A stretch of 64,000 nucleotides of DNA from Bordetella sp. LUAb4 (GCF_021325795.1 NZ_JAHPZX010000001.1:1488001-1552000); one strand, 5' to 3'. Shown: positions 30,262-40,992, counted from the stretch's first letter. The notes: a model not told the origin generated them from the letters alone. Translations and numbers: made by a program.

Positions 30262-30558
30262 TTACTTCACCTCCGCAAAGTCGATTTCCTGGCCTTCCTT
30301 GAGCGAAACGTAGGCCTTGCGCTCACTGCGGCGGCGACCCACGAAACGACCAAAGCGCTTGACTTTGCCCTTGCGATTGAGGACCTGCACGGACTCGACC
30401 TGCACCTTGAAGAGCAGTTCGACGGCAGCCTTGATTTCCGGCTTGGTGGCCGTATCGACCACGCGGAAAGCGACCTGTTGGTTCTTTTCGGCGATGAACG
30501 TGGCCTTTTCGGTCACGATCGGCGCCAGCAGAACCTGCATCAAACGTTCGGTGTTCAT
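30262..30558 (-). CDS. rplW: 50S ribosomal protein L23
   Basis: The 98-residue tunnel-exit protein, docking site for trigger factor and SRP. It has [45 protein letters not shown] and the basic loop [24 protein letters not shown]. It overlaps rplD by the ATGA quartet at 30555-30558. Confidence 0.98.
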   Translation of the reverse strand: MNTERLMQVLLAPIVTEKATFIAEKNQQVAFRVVDTATKPEIKAAVELLFKVQVESVQVLNRKGKVKRFGRFVGRRRSERKAYVSLKEGQEIDFAEVK

Positions 30559-31172
30559 CCGAGCATCTCCTCGAGTTGGGCGATGGCGGGCTTCGTGATC
30601 AACACTTGCTTGTAGTGGATCAACGACAGCGGATCGGCATAGCGCGGTTCGACCACGGCAACGTGCGGCAGGTTGCGGGTGGCGAGATAGACGTTTTCGT
30701 CGAAGTCGTCGGTGATGATCAGCACGGACTCCAGACCCAGGCCCTTCAGCTTGTCAGCTGCCAGCTTGGTCTTGGGCGATTCCAGCTTGAATGCGTCGAC
30801 AACAGAGATGCGGCCTTCACGGGCCAATTGCGACAGGATCGAACGGATCCCGGCACGGTACATCTTCTTGTTGACCTTCTGGCTGAAATTTTCGTCCGGC
30901 GAGTTCGGGAAAGCGCGACCACCCCCACGCCACAGCGGCGACGAAGTCATACCGGCGCGAGCGCGGCCGGTACCCTTCTGGCGCCAGGGCTTCTTGGTGG
31001 AGTGCTTGACTTCCGCGCGATCCTTCTGGGCACGGTTGCCGCTGCGCGCGTTGGCCTGGAAGGCCACCACGATCTGCTGCACCAGCGCTTCGTTGAATTC
31101 ACGGCCGAAGACGGTGTCGGCGACGCTGACGGTGCCAGCTTCGCCTTGATCGTTCAGGAGCTTGAGATCCAT
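30555..31172 (-). CDS. rplD: 50S ribosomal protein L4
   Basis: Tunnel protein; in E. coli it also represses the S10 operon. The 205-residue protein has [23 protein letters not shown], the tunnel loop region [21 protein letters not shown], and [21 protein letters not shown] at the end. The loop shows no deletion. Confidence 0.98.
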   Translation of the reverse strand: MDLKLLNDQGEAGTVSVADTVFGREFNEALVQQIVVAFQANARSGNRAQKDRAEVKHSTKKPWRQKGTGRARAGMTSSPLWRGGGRAFPNSPDENFSQKVNKKMYRAGIRSILSQLAREGRISVVDAFKLESPKTKLAADKLKGLGLESVLIITDDFDENVYLATRNLPHVAVVEPRYADPLSLIHYKQVLITKPAIAQLEEMLG

Positions 31173-31176
31173 TTAC

Positions 31177-31866
31177 TTATGCTCCTTTCTTGACCGGGGC
31201 TTTGACAGCCGGACGCACGACGACGTTCGCTTCTTTGTGGCCGGGCACAGCACCCTTGACGAACAGCAGGCCGCGCTCGGCGTCCACGCGGATCACGTCC
31301 AGGTTCTGGGCAGTACGCTGCACGTCACCGAGGTGACCCGACATGCGCTTACCGGGGAAGATGCGGCCGGGATCTTGCGCTTGACCGATCGAGCCGGGCA
31401 CGCGGTGCGAACGGGAGTTACCGTGCGACGCGCGTTGCGAACCGAAGTGGTGGCGCTTGATGGTACCGGCGAAGCCTTTACCGATGGTGGTGCCCGTCAC
31501 ATCGACCGTTTGGCCAACTTCGAACACGCTTTCAACGGTGACCACGCTGCCGGCGGTGAATTCGGCGGCTTTAGCGGGGTCGAGGCGGAATTCCTTGAGG
31601 ATGCTACCGGCTTCGACGCCAGCTTTCGCGTAGTGGCCGGTTTGCGGCTCGGCAACGCGTGACTTGCGGCGTTCGCCGTAAGCCAGCTGGACAGCGGCAT
31701 AGCCGTCGCTTTCCAGGGACTTGACCTGGGTCACTCGGTTGTTCGACAGATCCAGCACGGTCACCGGAATGGACTCGCCATCCTCGGTGAAAATACGGGT
31801 CATGCCAACCTTGCGACCCACCAGCCCGAGCCGATGGGCGGCAGGCGTGGGTGTCGGATTCGACAT
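31177..31866 (-). CDS. rplC: 50S ribosomal protein L3
   Basis: Assembly initiator. Start at 31866 ([15 protein letters not shown]) is preferred because GGAG lies six bases upstream. An ATG 12 bases earlier contains that GGAG as its own codons. Landmarks are [32 protein letters not shown] and [31 protein letters not shown], which holds the Gln that PrmB methylates in other proteobacteria. It is preceded by its own promoter and a terminator behind rpsJ. Confidence 0.98.
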   Translation of the reverse strand: MSNPTPTPAAHRLGLVGRKVGMTRIFTEDGESIPVTVLDLSNNRVTQVKSLESDGYAAVQLAYGERRKSRVAEPQTGHYAKAGVEAGSILKEFRLDPAKAAEFTAGSVVTVESVFEVGQTVDVTGTTIGKGFAGTIKRHHFGSQRASHGNSRSHRVPGSIGQAQDPGRIFPGKRMSGHLGDVQRTAQNLDVIRVDAERGLLFVKGAVPGHKEANVVVRPAVKAPVKKGA

Positions 31867-32011
31867 CGTTTTCTCCATTCCCGACTACGATTGGTCGGGG
31901 CTAATCAGGCGAAGAGACACTTCGCCCTACGTGTGTGTCATTTTGCCGTGACTACTACGAGACGCTCCCAAAGAGGACAGGAACGGCTCTGCCAAAAACG
32001 GCAAGTCTCGG

Positions 32012-32041
32012 ACTATAGCATGGCGACTCGGCGACTGGCAA
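32012..32041 (-). promoter_or_regulatory. Sigma-70-type promoter ahead of rplC
   Basis: On the minus strand TTGCCA (32036-32041), an 18-bp spacer and TATAGT (32012-32017). The predicted transcript would have a leader of about 140 bases with a small GCCGTTTTTGGC hairpin at 31991-32002. It implies that rplC and downstream S10 genes are transcribed separately from tufA-rpsJ. Confidence 0.7.
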
Positions 32042-32054
32042 GCGCCCACCATGC

Positions 32055-32088
32055 AAAAGGCCGCGTCCCATGGGGTCCGCGGCCTTTT
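32055..32088 (-). terminator. Intrinsic terminator between rpsJ and rplC
   Basis: An 11-bp inverted repeat, AAAAGGCCGCG / CGCGGCCTTTT with a 12-base spacer, lies about 45 bp after the rpsJ stop and just upstream of the rplC promoter. The short T-run makes it strong but not ideal. Confidence 0.7.
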
Positions 32089-32130
32089 ACCAACACGCAC
32101 CCTCCTTCGCAGGGTGCGCGTCTCTACTTC

Positions 32131-32442
32131 TTACTGCAGGGCGATTTCGACATCGACACCGGCCGGCAGATCCAGACGCATCAGGGCGTCCACGGTCTTG
32201 TCGGTGGGATCGACGATGTCCATCAGACGCTGGTGCGTGCGGATCTCGAACTGGTCACGCGACGTCTTGTTCACGTGCGGCGAACGCAGCACGTCGTAAC
32301 GACGGATACGCGTGGGCAGCGGAACCGGACCACGGACGACCGCGCCGGTGCGCTTGGCGGTGTCGACGATTTCAGCGGCCGACTGATCGATCAACTTGTA
32401 ATCGAACGCCTTCAAGCGGATGCGGATCTTTTGGTTTTTCAT
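32131..32442 (-). CDS. rpsJ: 30S ribosomal protein S10
   Basis: The 103-residue protein (NusE) of the 30S head and of antitermination complexes. It begins [22 protein letters not shown] and ends [27 protein letters not shown]. It lies 68 bp after tufA and is followed by a terminator, so it behaves as the last gene of the str transcript rather than the first of S10. Confidence 0.99.
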   Translation of the reverse strand: MKNQKIRIRLKAFDYKLIDQSAAEIVDTAKRTGAVVRGPVPLPTRIRRYDVLRSPHVNKTSRDQFEIRTHQRLMDIVDPTDKTVDALMRLDLPAGVDVEIALQ

Positions 32443-32510
32443 GGTGTTTCCTACTAAAGAACGATGTAAGCGGTGATCCGTGGATCCGGATCACCGCACC
32501 CGGCGGGGAA

Positions 32511-33701
<1,191 letters not shown>

Positions 33702-33776
33702 GATCTCTATCCTTAGTCTTGCAAGGAAACTGTTTACTTAGCGCCGCTCCGACATCGGATGCGGCGCCGACTTAAA

Positions 33777-35882
33777 TTACTTGGTACGAGCAGCGATAAC
33801 TTCGTCAGCCACGTTCTTCGGAGCTTCAGCGTACTGCTTGAACTCCATCGTGTACGTCGCGCGGCCTTGCGTTTGCGAACGCAGGCTGGTCGAGTAGCCA
33901 AACATCTCGGCCAGGGGAACTTCGGCCTTGATGATCTTGCCACCACCGATGATGTCGTCCATGCCTTGGACCATGCCGCGACGCGAGGACAGATCGCCCA
34001 TCACGGTACCAGCGTAGTCTTCCGGCGTTTCGACTTCAACGGCCATCATCGGTTCGAGCAGCACGGGGCTGGCCTTGCGCAGACCTTCCTTGAATGCCAT
34101 CGAGCCGGCCATCTTGAACGCGTTTTCGTTCGAGTCGACGTCGTGGTACGAACCGAAGAACAGCGTGACCTTGACGTCAACGATGGGGTAGCCCGCCAGG
34201 ATGCCCGAGCCCAGCGTCTCGCGCACACCCTTTTCAACGGCCGGGATGAATTCACGAGGAACCACACCGCCCTTGATGGCGTCGACGAACTCGAAGCCCA
34301 CACCACCCGGCTCCAGCGGCTCGACCTTCACCACAGCGTGACCGTACTGACCGCGACCGCCCGACTGCTTGACGAATTTGCCTTCGGCTTCTTCGCAAAC
34401 CTTGCGGATGGTTTCGCGGTAAGCCACCTGCGGCTTGCCGACGTTGGCTTCCACGCCGAATTCGCGCTTCATGCGATCGACCAGAATTTCCAAGTGCAGT
34501 TCGCCCATACCGGAAATAATGGTTTGACCCGATTCTTCGTCGCTGCGCACGCGGAACGAGGGATCTTCCTGAGCCAGACGGCTCAGCGCCAGACCCATTT
34601 TTTCCTGGTCCGCCTTCGACTTCGGTTCCACGGCCTGCGAAATCACGGGCTCGGGGAACTCCATGCGTTCCAGCAGGATGGGCGAGTCGACGTCGCACAG
34701 CGTTTCGCCGGTCGTGCAATCCTTCAGGCCCACCACGGCGGCGATGTCACCGGCCAACACTTCCTTGATTTCTTCGCGGTTGTTGGCGTGCATCTGCAGC
34801 AGACGGCCGATACGTTCCTTCTTGCCCTTGATGGGGTTGAAGACGGTATCGCCCGACTTCAGCACGCCGGAGTACACGCGCACGAAGGTCAGCTGGCCGA
34901 CGAACGGATCGCTCATCAGCTTGAATGCCAGGGCCGAGAACTTCTCGGAATCTTCAGCCTTGCGGGTGATGGCGTTGCCGTCATCGTCCTGGCCATCCAC
35001 CGGCGGAATGTCGACGGGCGACGGCAGGTAGTCGATGACCGCGTCCAACATGCGCTGCACGCCCTTGTTCTTGAAGGCGGTGCCGCACAGCATCGGCTGG
35101 ATTTCGCCAGCGATGGTGCGCGTGCGGATGCCGAGGTTGATTTCGGCTTCTTCCAGAGCGCCCGTTTCCAGGTACTTGTTCATCAGCTCTTCGGACGACT
35201 CAGCGGCCGATTCGACGAGCTTTTCGCGCCATTCTTCAGCCGTGGCTTGCAGCTCGGCGGGAATGTCGACGTAGTCGAACTTGGTGCCCTGGCTGGCTTC
35301 ATCCCACAGGATGGCCTTCATCTTGACCAGGTCGACCACGCCGGCGAACGTATCTTCGGCGCCGATCGGGATCACGACGGGCACGGGGTTGGCGCGCAGG
35401 CGGCCCTTCAACTGGTCATAGACCTTGAAGAAGTTGGCACCGGTACGGTCCATCTTGTTGACGAAGGCCAGGCGCGGCACGCCGTACTTATTGGCCTGAC
35501 GCCACACGGTTTCCGACTGGGGCTGCACACCACCCACGGCGCAGTAGACCATGCAAGCACCATCGAGCACGCGCATGGAGCGTTCGACTTCAATGGTGAA
35601 GTCGACGTGCCCCGGGGTGTCGATGATGTTGATGCGGTGCTCAGGATAGTTGCCAGCCATGCCACGCCAGAACGCCGTGGTCGCGGCCGACGTAATGGTG
35701 ATGCCACGTTCCTGCTCCTGCTCCATCCAGTCCATGGTGGCGGCGCCATCATGCACTTCGCCAATCTTGTGATTGACGCCCGTGTAGAACAGGATGCGTT
35801 CGGTCGTGGTGGTTTTCCCTGCATCGATGTGCGCAGAGATGCCAATGTTGCGGTAGCGCTCGATCGGGGTTTTGCGGGCCAT
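33777..35882 (-). CDS. fusA: Elongation factor G
   Basis: Translocase GTPase, 701 residues. It begins [31 protein letters not shown] (P-loop), with switch region [35 protein letters not shown] and domain IV tip region [15 protein letters not shown]. All five domains are complete. It lies between rpsG and tufA in canonical str order. Confidence 0.99.
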   Translation of the reverse strand: MARKTPIERYRNIGISAHIDAGKTTTTERILFYTGVNHKIGEVHDGAATMDWMEQEQERGITITSAATTAFWRGMAGNYPEHRINIIDTPGHVDFTIEVERSMRVLDGACMVYCAVGGVQPQSETVWRQANKYGVPRLAFVNKMDRTGANFFKVYDQLKGRLRANPVPVVIPIGAEDTFAGVVDLVKMKAILWDEASQGTKFDYVDIPAELQATAEEWREKLVESAAESSEELMNKYLETGALEEAEINLGIRTRTIAGEIQPMLCGTAFKNKGVQRMLDAVIDYLPSPVDIPPVDGQDDDGNAITRKAEDSEKFSALAFKLMSDPFVGQLTFVRVYSGVLKSGDTVFNPIKGKKERIGRLLQMHANNREEIKEVLAGDIAAVVGLKDCTTGETLCDVDSPILLERMEFPEPVISQAVEPKSKADQEKMGLALSRLAQEDPSFRVRSDEESGQTIISGMGELHLEILVDRMKREFGVEANVGKPQVAYRETIRKVCEEAEGKFVKQSGGRGQYGHAVVKVEPLEPGGVGFEFVDAIKGGVVPREFIPAVEKGVRETLGSGILAGYPIVDVKVTLFFGSYHDVDSNENAFKMAGSMAFKEGLRKASPVLLEPMMAVEVETPEDYAGTVMGDLSSRRGMVQGMDDIIGGGKIIKAEVPLAEMFGYSTSLRSQTQGRATYTMEFKQYAEAPKNVADEVIAARTK

Positions 35883-35900
35883 GGTTGCTTAATCCTTAAA

Positions 35901-36371
35901 TTACCAGCGGAAATGGCTGAAGGCCTTGTTGGCCTCGGCCATCTTGTGCGTGTCTTCGCGCTTCTTCATCGCGGCGCCACGACCTTCAGAGGCATCGATC
36001 AACTCACCAGCCAAGCGCAGATCCATCGACTTCTCGCCGCGCTTCTTCGCGGCTTCGCGCAACCAACGCATAGCCAAGGCCAGGCGGCGCACAGGGCGCA
36101 CTTCAACCGGCACTTGGTAGTTGGCGCCGCCAACGCGGCGGCTCTTCACTTCGACAATCGGCTTGATGTTGTTGATCGCCAGGCTGAAGACTTCGATCGG
36201 CTCTTTGCCGGTCTTGGTCTGTACTTGCTCGAGGGCACCGTAAACGATGCGTTCGGCGACGGCCTTCTTGCCGTCCAGCATGACGACGTTCATGAACTTG
36301 GCGAGCTCGACGCTGCCGAACTTGGGATCGGGCAGAATCTCGCGCTTGGGTACTTCGCGACGACGGGGCAT
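35901..36371 (-). CDS. rpsG: 30S ribosomal protein S7
   Basis: The 156-residue head organiser begins [26 protein letters not shown] and contains [45 protein letters not shown] and the C-terminal AFSHFRW. In E. coli S7 is the repressor of the str operon. Confidence 0.98.
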   Translation of the reverse strand: MPRRREVPKREILPDPKFGSVELAKFMNVVMLDGKKAVAERIVYGALEQVQTKTGKEPIEVFSLAINNIKPIVEVKSRRVGGANYQVPVEVRPVRRLALAMRWLREAAKKRGEKSMDLRLAGELIDASEGRGAAMKKREDTHKMAEANKAFSHFRW

Positions 36372-36532
36372 TGTGCTTCCTTAATGTGTCAGTTCAGTTG
36401 AACCGCTATGTTCCGCGGCCATGGCCATCCATAACGTAGATGGCCCCTTACGTGCCGTTGCCGTTCCAAGGGGAACGCAAGCGGCTGCACGGTCCGGCGG
36501 CCGATATCCGGCGGCGGACTGCGGCCTGGCTA

Positions 36533-36910
36533 TCAGGCCTTCTTGGGGCGCTTCGCGCCGTACTTCGAGCGAGCTTGCTTGCGGTCTTTCACGCCTTGCA
36601 AGTCGAGCGAGCCACGGACGATGTGGTAACGCACACCCGGCAGATCCTTTACACGACCGCCGCGCACGAGCACGACCGAGTGTTCCTGCAGGTTGTGGCC
36701 TTCGCCGCCGATGTACGAAATGACTTCGTAACCGTTGGTCAGGCGCACCTTGGCGACCTTACGCAGAGCGGAGTTAGGCTTCTTGGGGGTGGTGGTGTAC
36801 ACGCGGGTGCACACACCACGCCGCTGAGGGCAGTTTTCGAGCGCGGGGCTCTTGCTCTTGGCGGCGCTGACTTCGCGCGGCTTACGCACGAGTTGGCTGA
36901 TGGTAGGCAT
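36533..36910 (-). CDS. rpsL: 30S ribosomal protein S12
   Basis: Decoding-centre protein, 125 residues, beginning [30 protein letters not shown] and [15 protein letters not shown] show wild-type lysines at the two positions where streptomycin-resistance changes usually occur. First gene of the str cluster, with a leader of about 290 bases and a strong promoter upstream. Confidence 0.99.
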   Translation of the reverse strand: MPTISQLVRKPREVSAAKSKSPALENCPQRRGVCTRVYTTTPKKPNSALRKVAKVRLTNGYEVISYIGGEGHNLQEHSVVLVRGGRVKDLPGVRYHIVRGSLDLQGVKDRKQARSKYGAKRPKKA

Positions 36911-37203
36911 GACCTTTGAAATCCCTTTTACGTACTACGGGGGTAAGCGTACTGACGTACGTACTGCTTAAACCTTGGCCCGCCGTCCGGTGATACACAC
37001 ATCATCGAACGTCGGGTAGGCGGTTCGCGCAAGACCGCCCCCTGACGCGTATACGTAAAAGAGCGGGTCTTGCTGAATTGCTTTTGCTGCTTTGCTGCGC
37101 TTGCCGGGCACGGCTTACGCCGATGCGGTCAATGACTGAGGCATTGATTGAGGCAAAAACTCAGGCGCGCAAAGAAAACACTGCGCGCATATAACTCAGT
37201 GAG
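36911..37203 (-). promoter_or_regulatory. Leader of the str operon (gap before rpsL)
   Basis: No credible gene lies here. It is the predicted 5' untranslated region of the rpsL transcript. An imperfect dyad, TAAGC(A)GTAC...GTAC(T)GCTTA, at about 36943-36972 could form a hairpin roughly 40 bases ahead of the rpsL start. AAAGG lies just before the ATG at 36910. Confidence 0.5.
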
Positions 37204-37209
37204 CCCGTG

Positions 37210-37238
37210 AGATTAGCCCAGATCGGGGTATCTGTCAA
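37210..37238 (-). promoter_or_regulatory. Strong sigma-70 promoter of the str operon
   Basis: On the minus strand a perfect TTGACA (37233-37238), a 17-bp spacer and TAATCT (37210-37215). It lies 117 bp downstream of the stop of the PEGA-domain pseudokinase gene and drives rpsL-rpsG-fusA-tufA-rpsJ. Confidence 0.85.
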
Positions 37239-37355
37239 AGGGGCACGTTTTATTGACGCGCCCGGGGCCACCCGCAGGGGGTAACGGGCCGGTTTTCAGC
37301 CGTTTTATGGCCGAATTCACCGCCATTTCGTTGCTGATTCCAGGACGGCGTGTGG

Positions 37356-39119
37356 CTAATTGAACACATGGGAGATCACGGCAGGCGTACCCGCCTTGAC
37401 CTCCAGTGTCATCCGGAAGCTGGGCAAACCGGTGTTCTTGATGATCACGCTGTGTTTGCCGGGAGCCAGGCGCAACTCCTTGAGGGGCGGGCTGACGCCG
37501 CGGGCAACGCCGTCGATGACGATTTCGCCCCAGGGGCGGACGTCGATGCGGACGGGAACCGGCGCGCCGGTGACAGCCGGCCTGGCGGTTTTGCCCGCTG
37601 CGTCGGTGGCCGCGGCGCCGGCCCGGGCCTGGGCGCCCTGCCCTGCATCGGCGGCGCCTTCGGCACCGGACCCATCGGCTGTCCGGGAGCCCTGGGCCCC
37701 GGCGTCAGCAGGCGCGCCGCCGCCCAGGGTTACGGTCGAGTGATAGGGTTGCGGCACGCCGGCAACGCCAGAACCCGCGCGATTTCCGGCTGCATCTGGC
37801 GTCCTCGCCGGGGTATCCGATCCGCCCGCGCCCGCTTCCGCTGTGGCAGTGCCCGGGGTCGATCTTGCGGCATTGCCTGTTCCATTCAGCGATAGGGCTG
37901 GAGCGGCAGTCGAGCTTCCGTTGGGAGCGCCAGATGAACCTCCCATTGGACCGCCATTGCCGAGACTTGCGGTCGAATCGCCGCCCTGCACACCGCTCTG
38001 GGCACCGTTCGCGTATCCACTCGGCGCGGCACTGCCCGCGCCGGCCGTAGCGGCCGATCCGCCGGGCGGCGCAGTGCTGGCCCCGGCGCCGCCGCCAGCC
38101 ACGCCCGTCCCGCCCTCGGCCGCTGGCCGGCCCGCGTCAGCCGGCCGTGCGTCGCGCTGCGACAAGGGCGTGAAGGATGATCCACCCGATCCGTCCACCC
38201 CTTGCGTGCGACTGCCGTGCAGGCCATTGCCGCTTCCCAGCCACAGCCAGACCGGCACCGCCAGCACAGCCGCCAGCAGCACGATGAACACGCCCCAGAA
38301 CGACAGGCGACGGCGCGTCGCGGGTTCCGGCTCGTCGTCCTCTTCCTCGTCGTAATCGTCCTGCACGATCACGACCTCCGGCTCCGACAAGGCCGGCATG
38401 GCCGGGGCCGGCTCCATGCCGCCGAACAGGGCCAGATAGGCGGCCATCGAATTCGGCCGCCGCGCGGCGGCCATGGCCAGGCCGGCATCGACCGCCGACA
38501 GGAAGGCCGAGTCATAACCCTCCGGCATCCGTTGCGCCAGCGGCACGTAATCGTCACGGTCACGCCGCGCTTCGGCGTCCGGTGGCGGCGCGCCGGTGAT
38601 GAGCTGGCAAGCGACCGCGCTCAAACCATAGACATCCGTCCAGGGGCCGCGCGGCAGCAACTCATCGTCCGCGTATTGCTCGAATGCGGCATAGCCGGCT
38701 TGCGGCAGATCCAGATCGTCGCCACCAGCGACTTGGCCTTGGCCTTGGCCATCGGCCTGCCGGTTCTCGGCGTGACCGGGATACTGTTGCGCCGCCATGC
38801 CGGGGCCCGGGCCACTGCCCGCGCCGGCGCTTGGACTCGACGGTGTCGGCATCAGATGCGCCTTGCCGTTCATGTCCAGTCCGATGGTCGTGGGCGACAG
38901 CGCGCCGTGCATCCGCCCCTGTTCGTGCAGCGCCGTCAGCGGCGCCTCCAGGTCTGTCAGGATGCGGTGGACCCGCGATTGCGGCACGCCACCAGTGGAC
39001 GTGGCGGCGATCGCGTTCAAAGGACGCAGGCCGAAGCTATCCGCATCCGGCGCAGGCGACGTGGCGAAAGCGGCACTAGAAGACATGATGGAAAGGAACT
39101 CCGGAGCCAAGTTGCTCAT
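37356..39119 (-). CDS. Membrane-anchored pseudokinase-like protein with PEGA domain
   Basis: The 587-residue protein looks like the C-lobe of a Ser/Thr kinase. An alpha-E-like helix is followed by MHGALSPTTIGLD (residues 70-82) where HRDLKPxN would stand. A region resembling the APE/alpha-F segment follows (GYAAFEQY, then GPWTDVYGLSAVACQLITG, 158-176). The glycine loop, VAIK lysine, HRD aspartate and DFG are missing, so catalysis is unlikely. An acidic stretch (253-265) leads to one membrane helix (about 272-295). A long Gly/Ala/Ser/Pro linker comes next, then a C-terminal PEGA-type beta domain (523-587) with VRIDVRPWGEIVIDGVARG and LAPGKHSVIIKN. The topology places PEGA in the periplasm and the pseudokinase in the cytosol. 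The divergent neighbour is a TssQ-like lipoprotein, suggesting a sensory or scaffold role related to type VI secretion (inference). Confidence 0.72.
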   Translation of the reverse strand: MSNLAPEFLSIMSSSAAFATSPAPDADSFGLRPLNAIAATSTGGVPQSRVHRILTDLEAPLTALHEQGRMHGALSPTTIGLDMNGKAHLMPTPSSPSAGAGSGPGPGMAAQQYPGHAENRQADGQGQGQVAGGDDLDLPQAGYAAFEQYADDELLPRGPWTDVYGLSAVACQLITGAPPPDAEARRDRDDYVPLAQRMPEGYDSAFLSAVDAGLAMAAARRPNSMAAYLALFGGMEPAPAMPALSEPEVVIVQDDYDEEEDDEPEPATRRRLSFWGVFIVLLAAVLAVPVWLWLGSGNGLHGSRTQGVDGSGGSSFTPLSQRDARPADAGRPAAEGGTGVAGGGAGASTAPPGGSAATAGAGSAAPSGYANGAQSGVQGGDSTASLGNGGPMGGSSGAPNGSSTAAPALSLNGTGNAARSTPGTATAEAGAGGSDTPARTPDAAGNRAGSGVAGVPQPYHSTVTLGGGAPADAGAQGSRTADGSGAEGAADAGQGAQARAGAAATDAAGKTARPAVTGAPVPVRIDVRPWGEIVIDGVARGVSPPLKELRLAPGKHSVIIKNTGLPSFRMTLEVKAGTPAVISHVFN

Positions 39120-39185
39120 GATAAAGCGCCACGCCCTGTCGCGCAGTGATGACGGAATGATCTAGGCCCGAAAGTTACGTTGTGA

Positions 39186-39205
39186 CCTAAGCGCAACGGC
39201 TTAGG
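39186..39205. promoter_or_regulatory. 7-bp dyad between the divergent pseudokinase and lipoprotein genes
   Basis: CCTAAGC - 6 nt - GCTTAGG lies in the 265-bp divergent gap (39120-39384). It could be an operator or an mRNA hairpin. No clear promoter boxes could be assigned with confidence in this gap. Confidence 0.35.
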
Positions 39206-39384
39206 GCCGGTTGGCGGGCCCCGGGCAAAACGTGGCGCGCGGCCGACACCCCTGAAAGGATGAGCTTGTTCGGCACGCCGTACGGGCGCGGAAGCATATA
39301 TGATCGGCGACACCTCGGGTCGGCGTTGCAACAGGGTTGCAGAGACGCGGCCCAATTCGCATCCGGAGCATCTCTGTTCGCATC

Positions 39385-39798
39385 ATGAAAACCGTCGCCC
39401 GTGCCATTCGTAGTGTTTGCGCGATTTCCCTGGTCATGGCCCTCGCGGCCTGCGCCCTGCCCGCGGCGCAGCCGCAGACCCCCCCTGCATCGCAGGCCGC
39501 GCAGGATGCGCTGCAACGCGTGCGCGAGCAATATCAGGCGGGCCGTTATGGCGAGGTGATACGCGGGGTTGCCACGTCCGCCGATCTGGCGGCGGCGCCG
39601 GTGGACATCCAGGTCGAGGCGATCAAGCTGCAGGCCTTCAGCTATTGCGTCAGCAACTACCGCAAGCTTTGCGAGGACAGTTTCCTGCGCATCCTGCAGA
39701 TCGATCCCACGTTCGAACTGGCGCCCAATGAACAGGGTCATCCGCAATGGGGGCCGGTGTTCCGCAGCGCCAAGACGGCGATGACGCCGGCGAAATGA
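39385..39798 (+). CDS. TssQ-like lipoprotein associated with type VI secretion
   Basis: A 137-residue lipoprotein starting at ATG 39385. Its signal peptide has lipobox L-A-A-C (Cys23), followed by a Pro/Gln-rich spacer. A TPR-like helical body includes ALQRVREQYQAGRYGEVI, IKLQAFSYCVSNYRKLCEDSF, LRILQIDPTFELAPNEQGHP and WGPVFRSAK. The DPxFxLxPxExGHPxWGPVFR pattern recalls lipoproteins annotated as TssQ in T6SS clusters of Burkholderiales; that name is from memory and moderately sure. No tss genes are in this window, so it is an orphan paired only with the divergent pseudokinase. Confidence 0.65.
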   Translation: MKTVARAIRSVCAISLVMALAACALPAAQPQTPPASQAAQDALQRVREQYQAGRYGEVIRGVATSADLAAAPVDIQVEAIKLQAFSYCVSNYRKLCEDSFLRILQIDPTFELAPNEQGHPQWGPVFRSAKTAMTPAK

Positions 39799-39965
39799 TC
39801 CCCGCGCCGGCCGTCGTTCACTGACGGTCGGCGCGCGCTTACGAAAATGCCGGGGGAATTTCGGAATTTTCGAGGCGGCCGCTCGGATTTTCTCGATTGT
39901 CCCGCATGGCGGTGCCGTCTCAAGATGCCGTGTTTTCACGTATCTTTCAAACGGGATCATCCGAG

Positions 39966-40982
39966 ATGGCTCACGCGCATACTTGTATTGGTCGAGGAGA
40001 TGGGAGCGCTATCGCTGCCTGGATCCTTGACCAGGGTCGGCAAACGTCGAAAAGCGGTACGACCGGCATGGCGTTCAAGACCGCGCCTGGTCCGCGCCGG
40101 GCACCGGCGCGAAGACGCGGCCTGTCGCCGGATACCTACATACGCCCCGTCAAGCTGACGCTGGCCAGGGCGACGGTACACCCGTCATGCAGGACGCGGC
40201 ATATGGAGCGCCCGGCAACCCCGGCGCGAGCAGAGGTGAGGCCGCAAGTCGCGCCTGAACGCGACGCGTCCATTTATGCCGTGCCGGGAATGCATATGGG
40301 CGAAGCATCCATTTATGCCGTGCCGAGCGTGCATGTGCGCGAAGCGTCCATTTATGCCGTACCGAGTCATCACGAACACATCTACGATGTCCCATACGCG
40401 ACGCGGGCCTATGTGAGCCCGCCAGCGCCGCGCACCGACGTCGGCTACAGCGATGTCACGCCGCTCGAAAGCCAAGCTTCCAGCACTGATAGCAGCGCTG
40501 CCAGAACGGACTGCGACAGTGGCGTCGGCCTCTCCACACCCTTCGAGATACCCGACGGCATGAGCCAGGTGTACCCCCCGCAGGAGCACGCAGCCGCGTT
40601 ACGCCTGCTGATGGTGCAGTCGGCCGACGAAAAAGCCACTGAATCGCCTTATGCCGCGCCCACGTTCCGCCATCGCATGAGCACGGCGATCTCGGCGTCG
40701 TTCAGGCGGGCGCGCGACAAGGCGCGCCGCGCTTTGCGCGGCGTCGCGACTGCTCCCGAGGCGGCGCTTGCCCGGCGATCGTTGACCGCCAGCACTCCGA
40801 TGTTGACCGCCGCCCGCCCGATGAGCGACCTGACCGGCAAGCGCATGGCGAAGGACACCAGCGAGGCTACCGCCGGCAACAGCGAAGCACCCAGAGCTTC
40901 GTTCGCGAAACGCCTGCGCGGCCTCGTGTCCCGGTCTTTCGAAACGATCGCCACCTTCCTGCGCTACGCCTTCCAGAAATAG
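39966..40982 (+). CDS. Candidate secreted effector with SIYAVP repeats and YxxP motifs
   Basis: Not a family I recognise. With the ATG at 39966 (weak GGGA nine bases upstream; ATG 39906 is possible) it has 338 residues. There is no signal peptide or membrane helix, and the composition is Ala/Arg/Ser/Pro-rich. Three exact-length 13-residue repeats, each with (D/E)ASIYAVP, place tyrosines at 104, 117 and 130, followed by HEHIYDVPYA (Tyr140). Further YxxP sites are YIRP (58), YVSP (149) and YAAP (229), giving seven in total. A basic helical segment (about 233-260) and a C-terminal amphipathic stretch KRLRGLVSRSFETIATFLRY follow. YDxP/YxxP clusters are classical phosphotyrosine docking sites for Crk/Nck SH2 domains, and the repeats resemble EPIYA effectors. 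Secretion and phosphorylation are inference. Confidence 0.65.
   Translation: MAHAHTCIGRGDGSAIAAWILDQGRQTSKSGTTGMAFKTAPGPRRAPARRRGLSPDTYIRPVKLTLARATVHPSCRTRHMERPATPARAEVRPQVAPERDASIYAVPGMHMGEASIYAVPSVHVREASIYAVPSHHEHIYDVPYATRAYVSPPAPRTDVGYSDVTPLESQASSTDSSAARTDCDSGVGLSTPFEIPDGMSQVYPPQEHAAALRLLMVQSADEKATESPYAAPTFRHRMSTAISASFRRARDKARRALRGVATAPEAALARRSLTASTPMLTAARPMSDLTGKRMAKDTSEATAGNSEAPRASFAKRLRGLVSRSFETIATFLRYAFQK
40263..40379 (+). repeat. Three 39-bp in-frame tandem repeats encoding the SIYAVP units
   Basis: Copies start at 40263, 40302 and 40341. In each, the core TCCATTTATGCCGT is unchanged while the second half has diverged more (GMHMG, SVHVR, SHHEH). Conservation of the tyrosine-containing half suggests selection on the motif. 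A partial fourth unit (IYDVP) follows directly. Confidence 0.9.
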
Positions 40983-40992
40983 ACGCGGCAAG

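Noticed and set aside
39926-39950. Possible parS site (TGTTTTCACGT...)
   Set aside because: Only one half resembles the TGTTTCACGTGAAACA consensus, and the other half does not pair. No true parS was seen in the window.
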